From Gordionus sp. m RMFG-2023 (lineage: Eukaryota > Nematomorpha > Gordioida > Chordodea > Parachordodidae), in contig NC_088775.1 in assembly GCF_954871325.1 (NCBI RefSeq), positions 25,087,561-25,151,560 of the forward strand: 64,000 nt of DNA, written 5' to 3'. Positions 24,501-39,500 of the stretch are shown piece by piece. Position 1 is the first letter of the stretch. The number at the start of each line of letters is the position of its first letter. Under the pieces are notes generated by a model. It made no database searches. It saw only the letters and a program-made list of their open reading frames with translations, and was not told the origin of the DNA. The translations under genes were made by a program, and so were the position numbers.

Positions 24501-27500
24501 AAAAAAACGGAGTATTTTATTTGTGAAAATTTTCATAATTCTTACAATTTACTATTAAATCAAATACTAGATAATAAATCAATTTATTTGAATAAACATA
24601 ATATATATACAATGATAATATAGATATATATTATATTTTTAAGGAAAAACAAAAATAGTTTTATATAAACTTATTTCATTCAAAAATTTAAATAATTTAT
24701 TTATATAAGACAAATTTTTAATATTACGAAAATAGGAATATTCATTACATATATATAAATGTGAGGAAGATTTTCTTCCATTTCCGGGGATGCTTGCTTA
24801 AGATCCCTCCATAAACGCCCAATACGTTGAGTGTGGGTTGATATATCATTAGGGTCTATAAAGTTTTAGCTATGATTGACAGAGTAATGATCATATCCAT
24901 TTTCATTCAGATTGTTATAACTTGGAAAAATATTTTTAAGATTTATCAATATTTAATTTACCCCTTCCATTAAAAAATTTCTACCAAAATCCAGACGATC
25001 TTATATTTATTATTTTTTTATAAAAAAAAATTTTTTTTCCAGTGATTCAGTGAGTTACCCAAATATTCATTAGGACCATTGTGGTATTTACCCATACTCA
25101 TAATTTTTTGTTTTTGGTCGATATCATGGTCTGATATAAAATATTAAACCCTTTTAAAAGTCAATTTAATATATTTTTTGATTTAATTTTGCACTAAAAA
25201 AATAATATTTTTTTATAAAACATAAAGGCCGCTTCCCACGGCGTAAAAACATAAATAATTTGATCGCAAGAGCTCTTAAAGAGGCCAAATATCCCAAATA
25301 CCTTAGAGCTCTCATTTATGCTCAAACGACAACAGAAGACTCGTTGGTATTACCCTAATACCTTGGTCTTCCGGTTTCTTGTGATTGCACATGCATCGAT
25401 TTTTTGGCACGATCCAACAGAAATATCTCAGCTATTAATTTGGCAGAATTCTTGAAAATAAACAAATATTCAGACATCACTAACCTGATTTTTATCCCAC
25501 TTGTCACCAAAACTCTTGGTGTTTTTGGTGAAGAATTCCTTTTATCTCATTATTAGGGGAAAATTAAGCCAAATAAGTGGTGATCTTAATTAATCATTCT
25601 TTTTCAAACAAGCCATTACGATGGCTGTTCATCAAAGTAATTGCTGATAATCATGGTTCCAAAAGCAATGTAAATAAACCGATCTCTTAATTATTTTTTT
25701 TATTTAATTTTTATTCAGTTGTTTGTTTTAAATTTATATATATGCCTTATATTTTTATAATCGTTAATTGTTTTTTATATGACCTTTGTTTTAAATTGGT
25801 TTTAATAAACTCTTTTTAATAAAAAAGATTATAAATTGGAAAAATTTATCATTAAATTACACTGTATGACAAATTTCGACTTGATTTTTTGTGAGAAAAT
25901 AAAATAAACATGTTTTAAGACAGTTTTTTATGCATATTCTAAATCCGCTGTCAGTTTTTTTCTAGCACGTTAGGTTTTTTATTTATTTTAGGTTAAAGTG
26001 GCCAAAAAGGTCATTTTTAGCACTTTTTGAAGGTTTTTAACTTCGGTTCTAATGATCCCTACAACTAAAAAAATATCTTAATTTTTGCAGCAAACCTTCC
26101 TTTTATTATACATTTTTTTTTATAAAATCCTTACTCAATTTTTAAACAACCTATATTTTTTAAATTTTACCTTTATTTATAAAATCTTTTTTAATATAGC
26201 TTACTTACATTTAATATATTTATTTATTGTGGCTTTGGTTCTCTTCGCTACACTGCACACGGTACGATTCCCAAACAATTTATTTTAAATGAAATAGTTA
26301 TATTTCTCATATTTAAATAAATATATTATGCTAAGCTAACCTATCTCATATTTTACTTTTAATAAACCTTTTATCGGTCCGTTGTCCCACCCCCTCCTTC
26401 ATTATTATATAGGATTTAACTTGTAATATACAATAAATTTATTGAATTTAAAACAAATTAAACAATAACATAAAATTTATCGAATTTAAAAATATTTAAT
26501 GGTAAATCTAAATATATTTCCGCGAATATGAAGTTGATGATTTTTCTTCAAAAAAGATACTCCAGCAGTAGTCCGCCAACATATTTATACAATTCTTGCC
26601 GTGATAAAACTTTTCGAGATTTTCTATCTGTTGATGGAACCGCTCCCCCATTTCTTTTTCAGGAAAAAAATCTTTATGGGAATGAAGAAAATGGATTTTG
26701 AGGGACATTCGGCATCCCATTTCCTTATAATTTGTTAATAGGTCATCAATTTTCTCACCATAGTCAGCTGATTTATGATTGCCAAGGAACGATTTGCATA
26801 TCCATTTAAAAAATTCCCATGCTTTTAATTCAATGAGTAACAATTCATCTTCAAAAAAACTGTCCTTCATGAATTTTCTTATAGGGCCCACTAAAATCCC
26901 CTCTTTTATTTTTGCTTGGGAAAGCTTGGGGGAAAAATTTCTAAGGTATATCGTGGGGCCTTCGGACAATTTTTTTATAAAATTTTTGATTAGTCCTAAT
27001 TTTATGTGCAACAGAGGTAACAAAATCTTATTTTTAGAAACAAGCGGGATATTTACGCGATTTTTTTCAAGAACGTTGGGACGATCCTCCCATTCAGATA
27101 CTGTATAATGTTTTAGAGTTTCTCTGGAATTCCAGAGACAAAGAAAACACAAATGCTCGGTGTTGCCTAACTGAAGGCCCGTCAGGATTGCGATCATTTT
27201 GAGATCGCAGCATATCTTAAATTCGTAAATGGAATAATTTATTTTTGACAATAAATATTTCATATGATTCATTTAACTGGTTGGAATAGGCGATGGGAAT
27301 TGTAGGCTTAGAATTTCCGTTATGAAGCAAAACTGCTTTCAAGCTGTTTTTGCTTGAATCGATGAACAAGCACCATTCATCGGGCACCAATTCAATATTA
27401 AGTTGTAAAAAAAGTTGACCTAGATTGTTGGAATAGTATAAAAATATTTTGTAAGAGAATCAATTTTTAAACGATGCTCCACGGAATCGGTTTGAAGTCG

Positions 27501-30500
27501 AACTCCATTTTTTTAAATTTTAAAATCATTAAGCCTTGAGGCTATTTGGACTTTCTTTTTGAAAGTTGTAAATTTCTGGTTATGTCATTTAGTTGCTCTT
27601 GTGATATAAATGGTCAATCCTCTTCGGGATGATACTCAAGATCAATATTGTCATTGACCTGGCAACGTAATTTTTCCAGCTGCGAACTATTAAAAAAAGG
27701 AACTGTTGTATGCATATTATATTTTACCGGATAAACAACCGACGAAATTTCAGGATAACGAATTTTCTTCTTATTTTTTTTGTTAAACTCAAATGTTCTA
27801 ATCGAGCAAAAATAACAATCCCACGAATGATTTCTAGCTACGTGCCAAAATGCAGGTTTCGAATAAGGAAAATATGACCGTTTTCCGTTTACCCATGAAT
27901 TAAAAGAATTATAACATGTTTTACATATGTAATTAGGGGCAAATGGTTTATCTAAATCGCAGAGTGGAATATTGTAATAAATTTCATAAATCCTTTGAAT
28001 GATTGGAGAAATTGGACATTTTTGTGCGGACAATATATAGCCCGCACAGATGTAACAAAATTTAGAGACACACTTTAAACAAGGGGACCTCGACATTAAT
28101 TTTTTGTAGAATATTATATAAGGAGGGAATTTGAATAATATTTAAAATCCAATTTTAAAAAAAAATTAATGAAAGAAATTAAATGTTTATGAAAAATTAA
28201 GAGCGAAAAAAAATAATTCTTCTCTTCTTCCTACTCGTTATTTGGCATTATTATTTATTGCCCATACTACGGGTTCAGTTCAAGGTACTCCATTGGAAAA
28301 TCATATATTTTGATATAATTTGATTAAAAGAACAAATATTTTTAAATACATCTAAAAAAGATAAATATTAATAAAAAATATGAAAAAATTACCAATTATT
28401 GCATTTTAAATCAATTTTGCTTCAAAAATGCTCAATTCAAAAAGAGTACAAATTAAAAAAGTGGGTACAGATATCTGATTTTGGTATAAATTGATCATAA
28501 ATGCATAAAATATTACTAAATACAACTAAAAAAGATATATATTACCTTAATTTTGCTTTAAAAATGCTTTATGCAGAGAAAATTCAATAAAATTTTTATT
28601 TGGGCTGCTTTTTTTCGCTATAACAACATTCAAAGATAGTATTAAATAAAATTTAAAATTTTTACCCAGCTAAAAACATTGCTTAGATATTTGGTATTCC
28701 CATATTATACTTTGCGCCAATAAAAATTATTTGGGGCATTGGGGGGGGGGGTGTTAAATTGTTAATTAGTTAGTAACATAGAGCACTGATCTATGATATT
28801 AGCCTGATATCTGTCAGTGTTGGCAAAAAAAGTAGTTCTGGTTAATTAAATTTCTTATCACTATAAAACAAACATTTTATAAACAGGTTGACCTTTTATT
28901 TTAAAACATTTATTTATTCAAAGGTACTACACGATTGCAATTCACCTCAAATAGTTGGCTTTTACGGTGCTTTTTACAATGATAGAGAAATTAGCATTTG
29001 CATGGAATATATGGTTTATCATATTTCTAAAAACTAATAAATAATATATAATATATCATAATTAAGTTATGATGTACAAATATAGTAATTGTCAGTGACC
29101 CTTAGTTTTAAATAATTTTTGTAATCTCGTCCAAATATTCTAATGGGAAATATTAGATAATATTAAAATTTGTAGGATATTAAATTTTAAAATCAAGCTG
29201 GGAGGAGACTGAATTAAAGTAGTTAAGTTTAATAACCTTCCTTATAAATTTATTTGATTGATAATGTTTAGAACCCCTTTACGAATGATAAGAAACCGCA
29301 TTCTCATTTCATAATATTTATAAATCCTTAATTTTTCTTATTCTTTTATGGTGTATATATAGGACGGGGGCTCATTGGACCTAGTGCAACGAAAGCTAGG
29401 CCGGATTCCCGAAAATATTTTGGCGAAAATCACTATAGCAGTTATAATTATTTATTATTATACTATTTCATTTGAAATATAGGATTAAATTATAATGTTA
29501 CATTTTTTATTATTGGGCTCTATCTGTATATTAAGCTTTTTTAGTCACCTGATCCCTTTTTCAAACAATCGTGTCTCTTTTTTATACTAATTAGAGGACG
29601 AGTAGGCACTCACTCTTTGAAAAAGAACCTTAACTTTCTTTCTAAGCATTAGAGATCTGTAAAAAGTGCTCCCACCCCCCTTTTTTAAAATCTTTTTAGG
29701 TCTGTTCTGGCTTGCTTTGTTAGTTATTAAAAAACCCTGATTATACGCATTTTCCTTTTATATTGGGACCATCTCTTTCACTCCTTGGAAGAGTGGTTCA
29801 AATTTCTTTGCACAATATTACAAAATAAAATTCACTTAATCGTACCAAACTAGCCAAGAAGAATATACTGCCCAATATACAATACCTTCCCCAAATATTA
29901 TTTTTTCCTAAAAATTATTAAATCAAGGTATTGAAAGGTCTCATTTACCTGCGCGAAAAACATCAAATTATGCATCGAGGTATATAATACTTATTAGTTT
30001 CGATTTATTTTACATAAACGGGGTGGGAATTTTCCTTAGAAAAAATTGCCAATTTTCCTTAGAAAAAATTGCCAATTTTACCTGGAAAATAGGGCAAATT
30101 CACTGCTTTTCTATGAACATAGCTTTATTTAAACTTTATATTTTTTTTGAAGCAGGGTGTGGAATTAAAAATCAAATTGAATGGGCTTATTACTAACTTA
30201 GGATGTTTAAGTCTTAAAAATTTAGTCTAATACTTGATTAATTGGAATTGAAATAATGATTTTATTATTGGATGGAGAGTTAAGTTGGGCTAAAATTTTA
30301 ATGAATACCTAAATTATTGGGGCTGTTGGCTTAGCCTGCTGACAGGAAGAACCTAATCGCTTAAGGGGGTATGAAGGATTTGCTTTAAATGGTTCTTAGG
30401 ACGTGTTTAATTAAGTTAGAATCGTTTAATTTACATTATCCATATTGATTAAAAATGATATTAAAATTTATAGGGATATCTGCAATCTCTTAAACCGAAA

Positions 30501-33500
30501 TTCGGGATTCTTCTCAAAATAAGTGAACATATATAATCCAAATTAATTATTATTCCCCTATTTTTATATACAGACGTTAAGCCTTCAAACATTTTGGTCA
30601 ATTCGCGAGGGGAAATCAAAATATGCGATTTCGGTGTGAGCGGTCAGTTGATAGACTCTATGGCGAATACCTTCGTGGGAACCAGATCTTATATGGCAGT
30701 TAGTTTCAACACATTTTCATTTTTTTTTAAACTAAGATTCAATTAAAAGGGAATATGAATTTAAAAATTATCATGAATAGAATGCATTCTAATAGTGGCT
30801 ACAAAATTTTCCATGTTTTCATATAACTTTTTAGAATATGAAAATTTTAAAAAGAACAAGAACAAGTATCAAGTAGGCAATCAATCATCTTGAAATTTTA
30901 AAAGTGCCTAAAAGGAGGAAAAGTTGCACATGTCTTGACTCCCTTTTTCTTTAAGCATAATATAAGCGAGTATTTTTATGAAGTCAAGGGCTCTAGGTTA
31001 TTTATACAAAGAAGCTAATGAGCTTAAGACGCTATATACTTATTTGGTTTAGGTGCTTTTGTAAATAACCATTTCACCTAATAAAAACGAATTTCACCTA
31101 AAAGAGTGCCAAAATATAATATTTTTTACAATATAAATTTTCTCATTTATTATATAATTATTGGCTATTAAATTTTGTCCCTTGGAACTTTTAGGTGAAA
31201 TGGCATTTTGCTATGCTACTATTTTTGCTCATTTTATAATTTGCTATTAATTTGTATTAAATTTTGTCCTTTGGCACATTTAGGCAAAACGCGTGAAACA
31301 TTCTTAAAAATACTTTTCACGCTATTTTGTTAATTTGCTAGTATTTTGCTCGTCTACAATTAAATTCTTCTAATTTACTATTACATTTTTTTAATTTGAG
31401 TATTCAACTTAGTCCTTTGGCAATGTTAGGCGAAACGGCATGTTGCTAGTTATTTTTCTCATAAAATTTATAATTTACTATTACATTTGCTCATTATATA
31501 ATTTGAATATTTGATCCTTTGGCACCTTTATGCTAAATGGCTATGTGCGAAGCACCATTGCACCACTTTTTAATCTCCCTCTTTTAAAAAAAGCCAGAAA
31601 GATTGCAAGGCAATCAGTACACGGTCCAATCGGACATTTGGAGTTTGGGCCTCTCATTGGTGGAAATGGCTCTTGGACGTTATCCTATTCCACCAATTCC
31701 GGAATCCCCCGAAAGTTTATCTTGATTTTATAATATTCACAGATATCCTATAAAAATGCCTAGTCCTGAAGGATTTCCTTCCTCATTCGTTATAAAAATC
31801 TATCGAATACATATGGGTTTCCATTTTAATTTCTTATATTCAAACCCCCCAAAACCCCCCTCAAGCCAATAACACTGAAACTACCCTGATGACAATATAA
31901 TTAGATTCAATTATAAAAGGGATACCGCATATATATGTTAATTTTAAAGTGCCCCCCCCCCCCACAATTTGAATTTCGATTGTATTAGAGTGCTCTGCTT
32001 TTTATCCTCGAAATTCTATAAAATATTATTGATTATTTCAGTTGAGTTTTATAAAAAAAAATCTCTAAAAAATGGGGAAGATATTCTAAATATTCCATTA
32101 TTGTAATATAGGTTATTTTCAGGATATATAAAATACTAGAGCCCCGGGCTGGCGATGTCAATAAAATATACCTGTCCATGTTCCAAAAAATCCCTATTTA
32201 TTCTTCCTTTTAAAAGTATATTGCTGAATATTTATATATAGTGTATAACATTAAAATAGAGGAAAAAAAATATTTTCAGTTTAAGCTTTCCCTATAAGCT
32301 TTTTAAAGATTTAGCCCACCACAAAACGAGCCTAGATCTCAAATAAATATTGTTAAAGGCCGCATAAAAAATATATTTCCCTACCTATGTTTTGGTGGAA
32401 CGATGCCCGATTTAGAAAAATTTTATTATTTAAGAAAATAATAAAAAAGTATTAGGGAAAAAAATTAATTAAAATTCTATGCTAGTTGAGTAATCGGCTT
32501 AGCCTATTATACCGATTTTTTTGGCAAAGCTTAAGCCGATTTTGATTGGCTAAGGTTGCCTTAAACTGATTTTGATAGGCTAACCTCTGTTTTATTGTAA
32601 ATTTAATAATCATTTAATTTAGAAAGGTGACGATTGTCATATTATCATTTTAAAACTTTTACAATGTTATTAATAAAATTAGGTAAAAATGAATATTTTA
32701 AATCTGTTTTAGTGTAAATTCAATACAATTTTCATATTTGTCATTATAAAACGTGTCCAGTGTTTTTTAAAGAAAATAAAATAGGTAATAAAGAATATTT
32801 TAGATCTCTTTTAGTGGAAATTCAATAACAATATAATTCAGATGGTGACAATTGTCATATTCGTCATTTTAAAAACTTTCAATCTTTTTTTAAGAATATT
32901 TGTAATAAAATTTAATAATATTATATTTCATAAGGGTCACAATTGTCATCTTAATCATTTTAAAACTTTTTCAATGTTTTTTAATGAAAGTTTTTCAAGA
33001 TAGGTGCTACAATTAACAATTATGGGAGAACCTCGTATTAATTATTAAATAAGAGTGTTTTCCCACTAAACCTAACATAAATAAATATTCTTAAATTAAT
33101 TTTTCAATTATTATCGCATAACCTCTTTTTATATTATAATAATACCAGTCAATCAACCAGTGATACAGAAAATGTCGATATTCGAATTGCTAGATTACAT
33201 TGTTAATGAGGTTGCCTTTTTTTTAAAAAATTGCGCTAGGAAATTTTATTTGTATTATTTGATTCGGGTTTACCTTCAAAATTAATTTTTTTTATAATGA
33301 CATGACAGATTTAAATGAAATTTTTTTATTTAAGAATTAAATACTATGTTTAACAAAAGATTTTAATCTTAAAACTCAAAAAGTTAATACTAGAATCACG
33401 ATTTATATATTTAAAAAAAATTGATTTATATAATAAAAATCAACTTTTTTGCCAATCCTATTTTTTCTTAACAAATTTCCTTTCCAGATACAAATATATA

Positions 33501-36500
33501 TTTTTTTTGAGAGTATAAATGTTTACATAAATAAAACAAACCAAGTACAAAACAAAAATTAGTTTGAATTTTAAATATAATGTTAAATTCACAAAATGGA
33601 ACGAAATTGCGTAAAAAAAGGTATTATAATTGGTTGATAGAAATGAATAAGTAATAAATGAGTTTAAAATGAAACGCTATAAATATACTTTACAGTTATC
33701 ATGGATTTGTTCATCTTATTTTTTCGTCATTAAATTACATTACTAAAACTATTTGTTTTTAAAGGCACCACCAACCCTTCCGCTTTCCCTATTTTCATCC
33801 GCATTCGTTGATTTCGTTAATTTATGGTAATCTATATATATATTAATTACGTGCCGTTTTTTATTTTTTGATTGATACAGATACGCCTCATCATACGCTT
33901 AACATGTTAACATGTCTCTTCATTACTATATTGTTTTACCTCCACTTATACGATAGCCATTAAAATTACCCTTACATCTGGTTAAAATAATAGGCCATTC
34001 CATGTCAAATCGATCAAAAAAGGCACATTTTCGGCCGACCCCTTTTAAAATTGTTAAAAATTACTGGAAATGTTTAGATAGGTAAAAAAATGAAAAAGCT
34101 GTTTATTTTATTTCTCTAACGCACCTGGTTTCCGAGATACAGAGCCTTAAAGGTACGAAAAATGAGAATTTTTGCCTCTGTAATTTTTAGATTGTTTAAA
34201 TTTTTTTTAAGGAAGGCATGAATTCTATTAAAATGATTTTAAATGAAGGAAAATATATCGTCCTTTGTGATTCAAGGTAAAGTACAAGGATTTGGAAATA
34301 TCCTTTTGCGATCAATTACAAGACACTTATAATTATTTAACTTAAGTAATTATATCGGAATCTCATTCATAATACAATTGCCATTCATTTATTCTTAAAA
34401 TATTAATCCTCTACTTAACCGAGAGAAATTTATAGCCGCCCCACTTTTCGGATAGAGCAGCATCACAATATAAGAATTTCAAAAATATAATCAATCTTAC
34501 CCACCATGAAGATGATTTCGGAATAAAAGCTGAGTCATTTATGGGCTACATCGCATGGCAAATCGGCATGTGACAAACAGTGGCCATGGCTAGTTTACAA
34601 CAACCTGTTGATTAATAGATTTCTCCTATATTATGGAAGACGAATAAGAGAAAGAGCTAATAATTTTAGAAGAGTATAATAAAGCTCATACAATATCAGA
34701 AGCGCAAATTTTATATTTTTATTCAAATTCAACAGAATCGCAAATATTAAATATAGCATTTCACTCGTCTCTGTTTAATGGCGATTTCCAGGTTTACCCA
34801 AGTTGGCCAGTTTACCCTCTGATTTTTCTTGTCCATTTTTGACGGTTTTGAGTATCAATATTTGTAAGATTCATTTTTCTCATACCCTCCGCTATCACCT
34901 TTATCCACGCCATCTTGGACCTTCCTCTAACTCTTGATCCTCCTACTTTCATCAAGGTAATCTCTACCCATCTTTTGTCTTACATATCACATGCCCAAAC
35001 CATCTTAGTCTATTTCTTCGCATTAATACTCCAATCACTTCTATACCCATTCTTGCTCGCAATTCCTTGCTAGTTTTTCTCTCAGAGATAACCCACACAT
35101 CCATCTAATCATCCTCATCTCCGTTCTTTCCAATTTGGCTTTATAGACCGCTTTAATTTATGTTTCGCCGTCATAAACTAAACAACTCCTTACACAGCTT
35201 ACATAAACTTTCTCCTTTAACTTTAGATAAACTTTTTTATTTGTTAGAATATACGACATTTCTCTGAACTTCTTCATGCTTGTCTGAACCCTTGCAACAA
35301 CATCAGATTCTAAACCACCATCTGCGTTTAGCATATCACCCAAATAGCAAAACTTTTTTACTTTTCCCAGAGTTAACCCATTGCCAATATCCAAACCACC
35401 ATTTTCTAAGTTTAACCCTTTTATGAATATTTTAACATCAGACTTCCTTTTTCCCGCTACATCTTCTATGCACTCTGGGTAATCGAGTGACAAGGATCCC
35501 CGATTCGTTAAATCTGTATTAGCCATTATTATTTACCAAACCTGAACCGTTAAAAAATTTGTCACTTGAATCGAATCTTGTTAAATGCCTGTGAATCGGT
35601 TTGAACCTTTTTGTAAAAGAGATGGTTGACCAGCAGTAAGAAACTTTAATACGGAGTTTGAAAAACCCTATAACTTTATTACATGATCAAACATAATTAT
35701 ATTATAAAGCAAAATATATTAAATTAACATAAAAGGAAAAGTAACAAATTAAAAAGAAAAATTAAAATAAACTAAAAGTAGCAAAAAAATTATTTACTCA
35801 AAAATTAACGACTGAAAATTCTATAAACAATCTATATATATCTTTTTCTTTTAAAATTATTATCTTCGAAATATACTCATTTACATAGTCTTTAAACATT
35901 TTTTATTTTTATTATTCGTTTGAATGGTATTCATTTACATATTACAACACCCTTCCACTTAAATTACCATTCTGCAAACGACCAACTTTCTTTCTATTTC
36001 GTCTTTACTGTTCGTCTTCTTCTTTTATGTACATCCCTTGTCTAGTATTCTTAGCTTCTATCGACTGTCTGTATCTGATTACCGCTTTATTGCCTTTGCC
36101 AAGTTTATTTCTTTTAATAACAGCTTGAAATTATCGAATCATATCTTCTGTTGCTTGTCAACCCCCCGATTAACGATTAGCTCTTTATCTCTGTAAGTTA
36201 TTGACCAACCAGATTAACGCTTGCTTTTCAACGATTCACGATTGCTAAATCGATTGATATAGTCTTTCTTCACAACCTTTATTTCTTCTAAAGTTCTTTT
36301 TAAATTTTCTTGTTAAATTATTGTAATCTTTTCTTGTTTTCTAACGTCCTCTTGTAATTGGTTCTTTGCATCTAATTCTTGTAACCGTATCGATCTTTTA
36401 GACTTCAGGGCAGTGGCCCCTACACTTTCTGAGCGAATGAAGATACCCCATTGAAAAGTACCCCCCCCCCCTCGAAAAAATGATAATTATTTTATGACAC

Positions 36501-39500
36501 CCATAAATTTCAAAGATAATTTTTATTGCATCAATTTTTAATATATAATATAAATAAAATGCAAAAAATATATAATTTATAAATATTATTTTTAAATTAA
36601 CAATTTAGATAAATTAGGGAAAGAGAAAGCGAAAGAATTTATAATTTCATCAATATTTAATTGTTTAAATTAATTTTTCTCCATTGATAATATGGTTAAA
36701 TTATTGAGAAATGAATCTTTCATGGTACTACGAAGTCTTGTTTTAATTAATTTAATTTTACTCATGACTCTTTCGGCAGTACATGAGGATGTAGGAATGG
36801 TTAATAAATATTTATATAAAATTCTTAAATTAGGGAAAGCAGAAAAATTTAAAAGTAGACGATAAAATAAATGAATAGTTTTTCCAATCTGAATCGTAAG
36901 TCCCTGATCATCAGAAAAAGCTAAATAATGTATTGGTAAAAATATTTTAATTAAATAAATTTACAATTCTCAGAATCTGACAAATCTTTAGATTCTTGAA
37001 CCTCTCGGTCATGAGTAATAATTACATTCCCCATTTTGGCCATCTTATAAATATTTCTAAACTTCAACATTTCTTTGAAAATTTGACTTGAATTTAAATT
37101 GTAAAATTCACAGATATCTTCGATATCTTCTTTAATAATTAATTTTTCTTCCATTCCCTTTGGCGTAAAAAATGATGTTTGATGTAAAAATTTCATCGAA
37201 TCATCATTAAATCTTTCGTTAAACTGCATAATAATCAAATCAAGTGCAGCATAAAACACACCTATTTTAAAGCTAAAAAACATTTCTATATTTAATGATG
37301 AAAGTATATATATACCTCTCCTTTTTGAATTGTAATGTTTGAAGTCTAGAACTTTCAAAATCAAAAGGTAGATTTCTCTCCTTCATAAAATCTTGTGCCT
37401 TTGAAAAAACATCCAAAAATTCGGTGTTATTATCTATTAGATTAAAAAATAATTAAGACAATAATTTATATTATACTTCTCAAATTAATCAAGCAATCTT
37501 TTGCCAATTGAATTTGATTTATAAAATCAAATTTTTCTATTCTAAAGACTATAGCACTAGCCATAGTGGAAGTGGCAGGATCTTCAGAATCCTTTAAATT
37601 TGTTAAAGCTACCCTCAAGGCATCATAAAGTAGAAAAAAATTTACAATAGCTTTATATGACGATAGCCTGCTTCTAGATAAAAAAAATATTTTAAATCTA
37701 AATAAATAAGGTACTAGTACCCCGAGTGGTATTCTTGTTGCGTAGAAATCGTTGCGATTTTTTCAGATCATTACACTGACATTTTTTGAGTACCTCATAT
37801 CTTTTTACACCATTAAAATAGATATAAATCTCATCTAGTATTCCTAGAACATTTCCAAGTTCTTTAATTGATTGGCATAATTGAACAATGATTAAATTTA
37901 ATCGATGACAATTACACCAAATAAAAGCTGCCTTTGGCGCCTCTGCTCTAATCAAGGCCTGCACATCATTGATTCTTCCACTCATGTTTGAGGCGCCATC
38001 ATAACTTTGCCCAACTAGGAATTCAAGTGGTAAATTCATCGCCAAGTTTGGATATTATATTATGCTTAATATCGAGACCTGTGGTATTTCCCGTACAATA
38101 TATATGTCAATCAGTCTTTCAACAGACTTCGGCATCTCACTATTTTCAACAAATCTTACCAAAGCTATTGCTTCTGATTTCGAAACATCATATGTGCCAT
38201 CAACTATGGTTGAAAAGCACCTGTTAAATGTAATCTCATTTTGAATTTTTTTATAACCATATTTTTCATGGTTTCAATGAGAATATTTATGTTATTATAT
38301 GATAAAAGATTTGAATATAATTTCGTTTTTAATCCCTTATTTTTTTTATCCCTTTTTTCTTTCTTCATTTTGTTGTATATGTTGTGTTCCATATCAAATT
38401 AACTGAAGATTCAACCCGATCCCCTTCGATTTTTTTTAAAATTTGTATGATGGTAGTTTATACACTAACTAGTAAAAATATATAATTTTAATTCTCAAAC
38501 TTCATGAGATATGGACATCTTTAGAAATGCGGAAATTCAAAAATACACTATATTTAATTTTAAATATCTCAAAAAGTAATTAAGCTAAAGACATGATTTA
38601 ACTTTTGTTAAATAGCTCTTTAATATGACATAAAATTTATTTTATTGAAAAAAAAGCCTATTATCAAAAACTGGAAATGGCTATAAAATAAAAATTGCTC
38701 TTTTTTTTCTTTTAAATTTTTTTTACAGATAGACATTATACTTCTTAATATTTGTGCAAAATCCTAGATTGGGACGAATACAGGGCCAAAAGTTATTAGA
38801 CTTTAAATATAAGTAGTATGGCTTAAATCCTATATTATACCAAATATAGAGTAATTATTTTTTTAAAAAAGTGGGCAATATATGTGAATAATAGCATTAA
38901 AACTAAAATCCTAAAAAATCTGATTATTTTGCATTTATTAAATGTTAAAAAACTCAAAACAACATTTACCAAATTGTATTGTATTATTTTAAATATAACA
39001 CATAAAACCTTGTAGAATAATTCCGAATGACGTTGCAAATAAAGTAATAGAATTTTATAATTTTGATGAAAACAGCAGACTTATGCCAGGTATGAATAAT
39101 TTTATATCAATGAAATTTAATGGAAAAAAGAACCAAGTGCAAAAGAGATTAGTTTTATGTAATATAAAAGAATTATTTACCAATTTTAAAGAAATAAACA
39201 GTAATATAAATATAGGTTTTAGCAAGTTTGCTATCATGAGACCCAAAAACTGTATTTTAGCAGGCGGGTCTGGAACGCATACAATGTGCATCTGCACATT
39301 TTATCAAAATTTTAAGTTAATTATAATTGGTGGTAAATTAGATAAGTTAACTGCAAACCAGCATAACTCTCCATTTCCTCCCTTAAAAGATTATAAACAC
39401 TACATTGCACAAAGTCTATGTAATCCAGCCCAGTCTTGCTGTTACTTCAGGAAATGCCATATGTGTCCCGGCACTTTGGAACTTAGAGAAAGATTACACT

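Larger units (their letters stand above)
12576..28923 (+). other. MEK intron 4, 16.3 kb, filled with transposons
   Basis: Donor GTAGAA at 12576 and an AG acceptor just before 28924. The intron holds a foldback element, a non-coding LTR-bearing fossil split by an RTE LINE, a restriction-endonuclease LINE and a related relic, a MITE, and a transposon-like gene. The stretches 12600-13470, 25700-26480 and 28130-28900 show no gene or clear element; the latter has an 11-G run at 28741. Splicing across this distance is inferred from the perfect join of residues 123 and 124 of the kinase. Confidence 0.85.

Noticed and set aside
26085-26288. 67-residue Phe/Leu-rich open frame
   Set aside because: Composition follows from T-rich DNA; no family pattern and no start context.
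26779-27108. 109-residue plus-strand open frame
   Set aside because: Antisense shadow of the transposon-like gene at 26508-28096.
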